In this document: piece after piece, positions 57,663-64,000 of the stretch
How positions within the stretch are numbered: position 1 is the first letter of the stretch
How the letters are laid out: each line of letters begins with the position of its first letter
Source of the DNA: Flammulina velutipes
Taxonomy: Eukaryota; Basidiomycota; Agaricomycetes; Agaricales; Physalacriaceae
DNA length: 64,000 bases
NCBI GenBank assembly: GCA_011800155.1
Contig: CM022371.1
Location: forward strand, 3,224,001 to 3,288,000
Reading direction: 5' to 3'
Position numbers and translations under genes: made by a program
The notes under the pieces: generated by a model
Seen by the model: the letters and a program-made list of their open reading frames with translations, nothing else
Database searches by the model: none
Told to the model about the DNA's origin: nothing

Positions 57663-60600
57663 CTACATAGCGGTCCATGGTGCGCCAGTCGGCGCAATGA
57701 AGTTACCTGCCGAAAGACTACCTTTGCCAATACTCTGCGCGATCGCCCTGCGCTTCTCTTCCCAGCGTTTCAACGCCTTCAACAACTGGATGTTCTTCTC
57801 TCGTACACCCGTTTTCACGTCATTGATACTGACGTCGCCTATAACCACGTCATTGTCCAACAAGAAATCGAACAACTTGAAGAGCCCCTCCAACTTGTAG
57901 TCATTCGCGTTTACGGGAAAGGCAGAGTCCAGCACAGGAGGAGAGGATGGACGCCCCTTTATCGACTCTGCGATCCTCAACAGTTCGAGTCCGCTACAGA
58001 TGGATCCTGTTGTGTCTGTGATGCGTCTGGAGGGCGGTAAGTGAGAGTTCGCCCACTCGACTAGATCGTCGTCAATAGGCGTGGGCGGGCTCTACAATGA
58101 ACAACGTCAGAATACAAAACGGACCTTGTTGTGACGCATTTACCACTGAGACCGCAGAGTTTTTCCTACGAGAAGGTCTAGGCGGGGCAGCCGACTTTGG
58201 GGTATCCATAAATGACGTCGCCGGTTCAGGTTGGTTGGTAAAGAACGTATCGATCCTCGTCCTATCGTCTCCGCCGTCGGTCGACGGTACTCCCATGAGA
58301 ACGCGTGCATCCCGACTGGACAGTTGATTCGGGTTTTCACGACGGAGCGCTTTCTGGGTCGCTTCTCTGGCAGTGGGCGATGGAGGACGTGGGGCCGGAT
58401 TCATGGCCTGGGCGACCATTAACGGGATGGTGGGTATATTGCACGAAGAGATGACAGGCTCTGCGCATAAAATTCAGCTAACAGTAAACGTTGACATGCC
58501 AATACTACTCACGGGTATAGTCACGGGCAATAGTTGCCTTCATGATTGCCTTCATCCATTCCCGGATGACACTCTTGTCGTCGGAGCTGAAGAAGTGCAT
58601 CTTGTCTTGTTCGTGTTCGATTCGGAATCCATACTTGCCCGGGTTGACATTCTCGTCCACTGTCACTCGATAACCAATGATATTGACGTATCCCTTGATT
58701 TTGGTTTGCTGGATGGTTCGTCAGCACGATTCACGATCAAGTGATAGAAAACTCACTGATGGGCTCTCACTCTTGAGAATGTACAAATGAGGTCCCTTGA
58801 GGAGGAAGTATCGCAGCTTCCAGCTGTTGTATCGGTCTCCTCGTTTCCTCATCCAACCGCTATGGTCAGGCACACCGATCTGCTGCAAGATGTTTTGCCC
58901 AGCCTTCAGTGGGCTGACAACGTCGCTACCCTCAGGCGGAAAAGTGGGACTAGTCGAGCCACCAGGATACGAAGACGTCCTTTTGCGAAGCAGATGAGGT
59001 GATTTTTCAGGATCGCCGGAGGTCTCCTTCATACTCTTGCTGTCCTTGTCCTTATCCTTTTCTTTGAGAGGAAGACTGTGCGACTTGGTTGAAAGTCCGT
59101 TTCCAGTACTAGGGCGTCCATTGGATTTCCGTCCACTGCTTAACCTGGGCAGGTGGAATGACGACGACTTCTCTGACAGAGCGAGATCATCACCGCTACG
59201 AAGAACCTTCAATATTGTAGCATTATAATCAAAGGACAGCACTTACGAATATTTCGGAGGGGGTTTGCGGTGCTTTCCAATGGTACCTCCGAAAGAGCCA
59301 CCGAACAAACTCAGCCGATCGCTGCTCTTCCCCGCATCCACACTCTTCTTCGCCCGAGCGTGGCGGACGGTACTAGGCTCCTTCTCATGCGAACTGGTCT
59401 TATCCTTTGACTTCTCCTTGGTCTTTTCGATTTCTGCGTAGTTCGGCGATGTAGGGGATATGCTGTCCTTCGTAGAATGCCTGGAAGGTGCGGAACCAGT
59501 AGAATCACGGCCAAAGATCCTGCGTCGCATACTACTGCTTCGACCTGTTTCACCCTACAAATAATGAGTTTTCGATCGCAGGTAGACCGGAACAGAAACC
59601 TACCTCACTCAATGCGGCTCTGTCCTCGTCCGCCTCATCCGGAACACCTACGGCTTTGAGGTGGGAACCCAGTGCACCATCACTGGGCGACAGTAGCAGC
59701 TGGCTAGGGCGGGACTTCTGATGCCAACGTTAGCATTGCTTTAGTAGAGGATAACAGATATGACTCACAGTGATAGTCCCAGTCGAACTACCAGCATTAA
59801 GGCCTAGCCCGAGGCCATCTCCACCAGAAGAAGTACTGTCAACCATAGTGGAGGCCACCGGCGAAGGCAAATCACCGACTGTACTGTCCGGGCTCAGTAA
59901 GGTGTTTATCCCGTTGAAAGAGCCCGGGTAGGAATGGTGAGACTGCGGTTGTGACACGTTCCTCGAGTGGCCTTTAGGGCTGTTCGAATAGGACTGGGGA
60001 GAGTCGTAGTATTGAGGCGAATTGCTTGACAGCATCATGGAGGGCGAAGGCTCAGGGCGGTCTGAATACGTGATTGAAGGAGGGCGACGGAGGTCAGTTA
60101 TGGCGTTGGCGATCCTCATGCGCTTGCCAAATGCCATGATACCAATTTCAGACTTCAGGAGATTGACGTCTAGTTCCAAGAGTACGTCTCCGGTGATTTC
60201 TTGTTCTGAAAACAAAGGTGAGAGCCACAAATGTTAAAGACAACGAAAACGTACCTATGAATTTGTCACAAACATCCTGGTCGAAACCTTTGCCCTTGAG
60301 CCAGTCCACGACATCTTCGAGAGTCCATTCGGAAGGAGGGGTCTTCTCCTTCTTTTCTATTGACGTAGAAAGAGTGGAAGTTGTAGGAGCGCTTGAAACG
60401 GAGGACTCGAGACCGTGTGACGACTGTGCTGCAGATGTGGGAGCAGATGCGGAAGCGGAGCTGCTTCGTTTGGATTGCTGTTGGTAAGCCATCGTCTCCG
60501 ACGTTACAGCTGGTGAGGGCAACGAAGAAAGTACGTCCATGAGAGGAGCACTAGTTCGTTTGGCTTCGGGAGGGGACTGAGGCATAGGCACGGAAGCCGC

Positions 60601-61690
60601 GTGTGCCAGAGATGCAGCAGCTTCAGACTCGGGTGGAGGGGTATGTGTCTGCGCCGCGGGAAATGTGCTCTGTGTCGCCGTTGCGGTTTGAGGATCATCG
60701 TCCACGGCGAGATTTCCAGAGTATTCGGAAGCATGGTCGGTGGTGGTTGCCGGCGGATATAGTTCGTCTTCGTCGTCTTCCTCCGGGATGAGAGAGTGGC
60801 GGCGTGGATACGACGCTGCAGAGGTGGGATAATGTTCTTGATCGTCGTCGTCATCTTCGCTCTCGTCGCTGAGTTCGACTTCTATGGGTGGCACATTCGA
60901 GCGATTGCTGATTGAACGCTCCATTCCAATCATTTCGAGGCGCTCGGCGTCGGCGACGGCTTGTCTCGCCTTTTCCGCAAGCTTCCTCCTCGCGCCTTTG
61001 TGCCAATCCTGACCACCCTCGTCGATGCTATGTCCGTCCGCATCGCTCATTTCGAAATCAGTGTCGGTGTCGTTCTCGGTGTCGACTCCGCCACGCGTGC
61101 TAGTAAAGCTGTAAGCGCGAGATCCCTCGCCATCGTCAAGAGCGCCGCGCCTTTGTCCAAGCTGCTCTATGGCTTGTTGAACATCCGTCATAGTAGCTTT
61201 CATGACACCCTCCTTGTCGTGTCCCTCCGTTTCTTGGCCGTTGAGAAGGATAGCAGGTGTAGGGGTGCTGGTCGTAGGAGTCTGTCCGGATGACGGTTCG
61301 GTCTCAGATTTGGATTTGGTTGATGCTGTAACTGAGGAAGAAGGACCTGACGAAGCAATGCCAACATCTTCATCCGGCGGCATAGAAGTCGTATAACTTT
61401 GCGGGAAAAGACCGCTTTTGCCTGACGTATTTCGGCCCTACACAAAATTCAGTATCTCGCTGACATGGTGGCAATGAAGCGAAGAAAGTAAACGAAGCTA
61501 GGCTCTGGGAGCATCGTAGCTGGCGATGGACGCGAGAGCTTCCTAAATGCGTAAAGACATACCTGCCACCATCCGTCCCCATATTCATCATCCTTTTCTA
61601 ACACCTCAATCTGCTCTCCCGCGCGAAAAGGCACCTCATCCTCATTCTCCGGGGTAAAATCGTGTAGCGCATAGACGTATTCGGGCATCA
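57663..61690 (-). CDS. Boi-like polarity scaffold: SH3-SAM-PH with C-terminal CH-like domain
   Basis: A large protein of about 1,100 residues starting MPEYVYALHDFTPENEDEVPF. Domains in order: SH3 (ALHDFTPENEDE to WWQGRNTSGKSGLFP), a long acidic and Ser-rich linker, SAM (PPSEWTLEDVVDWLKGKGFDQ to LKSEIGIMAFGKRMRI), a low-complexity stretch with many Ser/Pro sites, PH (DHSGWMRKRGDRYNSWKLRYF to KYGFRIEHEQDKMHFFS), then a C-terminal block LVEWANSHLPPSRRI, CSGLELLRIAESIKG, LEGLFKLFDFLLDND and LLKALKRWEEKR, which reads like a calponin-homology domain. Boi1/Boi2/Pob1 proteins localise to growing tips and bud necks and connect Cdc42, lipids and secretion. Yeast Boi proteins have no CH-like block, so a fused actin-binding-type domain would be a basidiomycete feature. 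Confidence 0.9.
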
Positions 61691-62493
61691 AGAATCACCA
61701 GAAGATTAATGTTGCTTTGCTCGAGTTTGAACAGCCGAGTCCTGTAGTAATCGACGCGGTTGGGCGACAGTGTGAGACGGCAGCACTGGTATATGTGGCA
61801 ATAGATGTTGCTGAGTACGCTGTCACCACCTGGCCTTGGGTAAAGGAAAGGTTGCGCTTGGATCCGAGGTCGACGTGAGAGCGAAAGACTTGCGAAATTG
61901 AAAGACCGTCGTCGACCCACATCAGGTAAGCAATCCGGCTAACCATCGGCATAAACATCTCACCTCACATTGTCCTCGCACGTTGGCATGGAAAATGGTG
62001 CATGGTTCATTATTCTGCATATGTATATCGTGCTTAAATCGCATCCTTACTCGCCTCCATAGTCACCGTAGATGCTGTAGTTCAACTATTACTTATCCTC
62101 AAGCTCGCTCCCTTCCTGATGGACTCCCGTTTATGCAGGCCTTTTGAAACATTTCACCCTCAAACCAAGAGACTCGCCTACTGGAGCACCTTCCATACTC
62201 CGAAGTGGCACTCTGCATCGGGTTCACTGACATTCTCTTCCATGCCTGACATAAAAGTGTGTTCCTGTGCCGTTCTGCCAAGAATCAAGCGACCGTACTG
62301 TAGTCACCCATGGTATTCACCGTAATGTCAAAAATCAAGTCGAGTATGGCTATTCATCTCGAGGGCTAGATGAACACGGAATACGCGGTCCTAGGTTTAT
62401 TTAGCATGGCAATAAACATGATAAACCGATCGTATGCAGTACTCACTTCGACAAGGAAGCCTGCGTGATCCCGTAAAACGAAGAAATCCAAGT
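61691..62493. other. Intergenic region between Boi-like and AlkB-like genes
   Basis: About 800 bp containing the Boi-like promoter and the 3' end of the AlkB-like gene. A short frame upstream of the Boi-like ATG (minus 61958-61695) is probably untranslated leader. No gene or RNA is recognised. Confidence 0.45.
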
Positions 62494-63321
62494 TCAGGAC
62501 AATATGTCGGCACCGGGGAGTAACCACCTGAATGTGATGCTCAGCCGCATCGACCTCTCCAGCAACCTAGCTCGACTACCGCTTTCATCCGCCACCACAT
62601 AATCAGCCCTCTGCCTCTCAATGCCGTGCGTCCACTTATAGCGAGCATCTCCAGTCATGACGATGATACTCCTCCCAGGTAAGTACAAGCCGTACGTCTT
62701 CTTCTCCGCCTCCGAAGCAAACTGCATCACACACCCGCTGCAAAAGCTCACGCCAATAATTCCGTCTCCGAACCGTTTCAACAAGTCCACATGCGGCGTT
62801 ATCCCTTCCCCTGGCTCGTACTTATTGATAATGGCCTGACGCGCGAGCGTCGTCGTAGTGGGGAACAATAGATCATGTGCATCCGGTGGTAGGAATGGTT
62901 TGAGTATCCCACATAGGCTATCGAGGAGGGCCAAGAATACAGGAGGTAGACCACTTGGTGGGCGCTCCGGTGTACCTGCTCGGCAGAAAAGCATGATTTG
63001 GTCAATGTGGGGTGCTGTGAAATAGGTTGCGAGACAGTGGGATACAACCGAATCGGCTAGATGCTCAGGTAGACGAAGGGTGGGGTCGAAGAAAAACCCC
63101 GGGATAGGTGGCGAAGTGCGTGCAGCTGGTACCGCGTCTAGGTGAGCGGTAGACAGCGGTGGCGGTTCGTCCTGGCTAGGTGCCTCATCGAAGAGAGAAT
63201 CGGGTTCAGAGTCAGAGGAATGGTCGGATCCTGTCGCGTCGTAGCCAGCGTCCAAGTCAACATTGAAGTTCTCTTTAACCCGGCGTGTCTCTAGGTCATC
63301 CACTGAAGCTCTTCTCTTCAT
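62494..63321 (-). CDS. AlkB-like 2-oxoglutarate/Fe(II) dioxygenase
   Basis: One uninterrupted frame of 275 residues, MKRRASVDDLETRRVKEN to LLPGADILS. The N-terminal 70 residues are acidic and probably disordered. The double-stranded beta-helix has YEPGEGITPHVDLLKRF with the HxD iron ligands, GDGIIGVSFCSGCVMQF, LYLPGRSIIVMTGDARYKW and the distal His in WTHGIERQ, followed by RSMRLSITFRW whose Arg binds 2-oxoglutarate. This matches the AlkB-homologue group that includes ALKBH8-like tRNA and ALKBH-type demethylases or hydroxylases; the Cys-rich CSGC motif lies on a strand. Substrate (tRNA, DNA or protein) cannot be decided. All metal and cofactor ligands seem present, so it should be active. It is intronless, which is unusual in this window. 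Confidence 0.85.
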   Translation of the reverse strand: MKRRASVDDLETRRVKENFNVDLDAGYDATGSDHSSDSEPDSLFDEAPSQDEPPPLSTAHLDAVPAARTSPPIPGFFFDPTLRLPEHLADSVVSHCLATYFTAPHIDQIMLFCRAGTPERPPSGLPPVFLALLDSLCGILKPFLPPDAHDLLFPTTTTLARQAIINKYEPGEGITPHVDLLKRFGDGIIGVSFCSGCVMQFASEAEKKTYGLYLPGRSIIVMTGDARYKWTHGIERQRADYVVADESGSRARLLERSMRLSITFRWLLPGADILS

Positions 63322-63483
63322 AGGAAAACCTACGCCCGATATTGCGGTCGTCCATTTATGTAGGCACCAAAAATCAAGCTGCTCACCAGATGAAGGTCCG
63401 GTTCAGGAAGTAACCGAGCTTAGCCGGGTGGCGATCCCTATTTAGTGACTGACGGTCATCATGCATTTACCTCTACCCCCACT

Positions 63484-64000
63484 ATGGCCTCCGCAATCTC
63501 TGGTAACGCGCCTGTCGAAGTCAAAAAGCGGCTATCCAGTCCTACACGCCTGCTCCTCATGGTCGACGCCAATGACAAAGTCCAGGGATTCGGCAGAGAA
63601 ACTATGGCTGGCTTGAGCGTCACTGAAATTTCCATTATCAAGAATGCAGAAGAGCCTTCTCGGGATGAAGCCCGTGTTGTTTGTCGTCTCGTCGTTACTG
63701 AAGGTAGACATTTATTCCCTTCTTCTGTCATCAACTCCTGATATTTCCATCCTAGAAATGTTGAATGGCGGTATGATGCTCCATGGCGGCTGTTCTGCAT
63801 TTCTCGTCGACGTGTCTGTTGTTCAAAACATGTCCTTGAACTATTCTAATACACCACCTAGATGCTCCACATTCGCTATAGTGGCGTACGGGGCTGTATA
63901 CCCGGACAAACTGCGAATGAACGTCTCCCAGTCCATCAACATGACTTACCACTCTCCAGCATTATTGTAAGTAACCTATCTTTGGTCTTCGGCAAGTTTG
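63484..64000 (+). CDS. Hotdog-fold thioesterase (ACOT13-like), cut by the right edge
   Basis: Two introns give three visible exons: 63484 to about 63704 (MASAISGNAPVEVKKRL to CRLVVTEE), about 63756-63812 and about 63862-63966, followed by a donor GTAAGT and the window edge. The second exon has EMLNGGMMLHGGCSAFLVDV, the typical 4HBT/hotdog active-site turn (LHGG followed by a long helix). The third exon has CSTFAIVAYGAVYPDKL and VSQSINMTYHSPAL. Fungal ACOT13-like proteins hydrolyse acyl-CoA and are often mitochondrial. The C-terminal end lies outside the window, so the exon count is incomplete. Confidence 0.85.

Noticed and set aside
61642..61958. Extra N-terminal exon for the Boi-like protein
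   Set aside because: Frames upstream of MPEYVYALHDF are not in phase with it, and the SH3 domain starts right at this Met as in other Boi proteins.

Overview
The window is nuclear DNA of a filamentous basidiomycete, most likely an Agaricomycete. Almost every gene is broken by short GT-AG introns of about 45-60 nt. The gene families also fit: FunK1-type fungal kinases, an Agaricomycete-style F-box protein, AA9 and CE15 lignocellulose enzymes, and a Boi-type SH3-SAM-PH protein. I assembled the gene models by hand. For about half of them I summed the exon lengths and checked that the frame closes at a stop; the others are given as gene spans only.

1-11.5 kb (mostly conserved genes): a partial acidic protein at the left edge, a secreted GH43 enzyme, an ABM/dimeric-barrel protein, a secreted AA9 lytic polysaccharide monooxygenase, delta-1-pyrroline-5-carboxylate dehydrogenase, the cyclophilin-RRM splicing protein PPIL4, a DnaJC28-like mitochondrial protein, and the U5 snRNP WD40 protein. 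11.8-14.5 kb: cullin-1, the SCF scaffold.

14.6-33 kb (accessory island): this is the most unusual part. A divergent pair, an SDR ketoreductase and a tautomerase-family enzyme, is present twice in inverted orientation (about 14.6-16.9 kb and 27.5-29.8 kb). The intron positions I compared match, and both shared promoters keep the same 10-bp palindrome and a GC-rich block. Between the copies lie an F-box protein, a single-pass membrane protein, a small conserved protein, a membrane-anchored ubiquitin protease and FunK1 kinase A. FunK1 kinase B lies just outside the second copy. Kinases A and B share a tract of about 0.83 kb that is nearly identical and has no indel, while their C-terminal halves have clearly diverged. 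That pattern points to gene conversion or a recent partial duplication.

33-64 kb: an Arb1-like candidate, ribosomal protein uL1 (RPL10A), a GH13 alpha-glucosidase, a secreted CE15 glucuronoyl esterase, a secreted protein with two kinase N-lobe-like segments, a RasGEF, a polytopic membrane protein, a basic nuclear-looking protein, a 3-ketoacyl-CoA thiolase, a third FunK1 gene whose HRD motif reads HRG, an MFS sugar transporter, a Boi-like polarity protein with a C-terminal calponin-homology-like domain, an AlkB-like dioxygenase, and a hotdog thioesterase cut by the right edge.

Together the GH43, AA9, CE15, GH13 and sugar-transporter genes fit a plant-biomass degrader, but they are scattered among housekeeping genes and do not form one cluster. 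I saw no viral, CRISPR, rRNA or convincing tRNA sequence.
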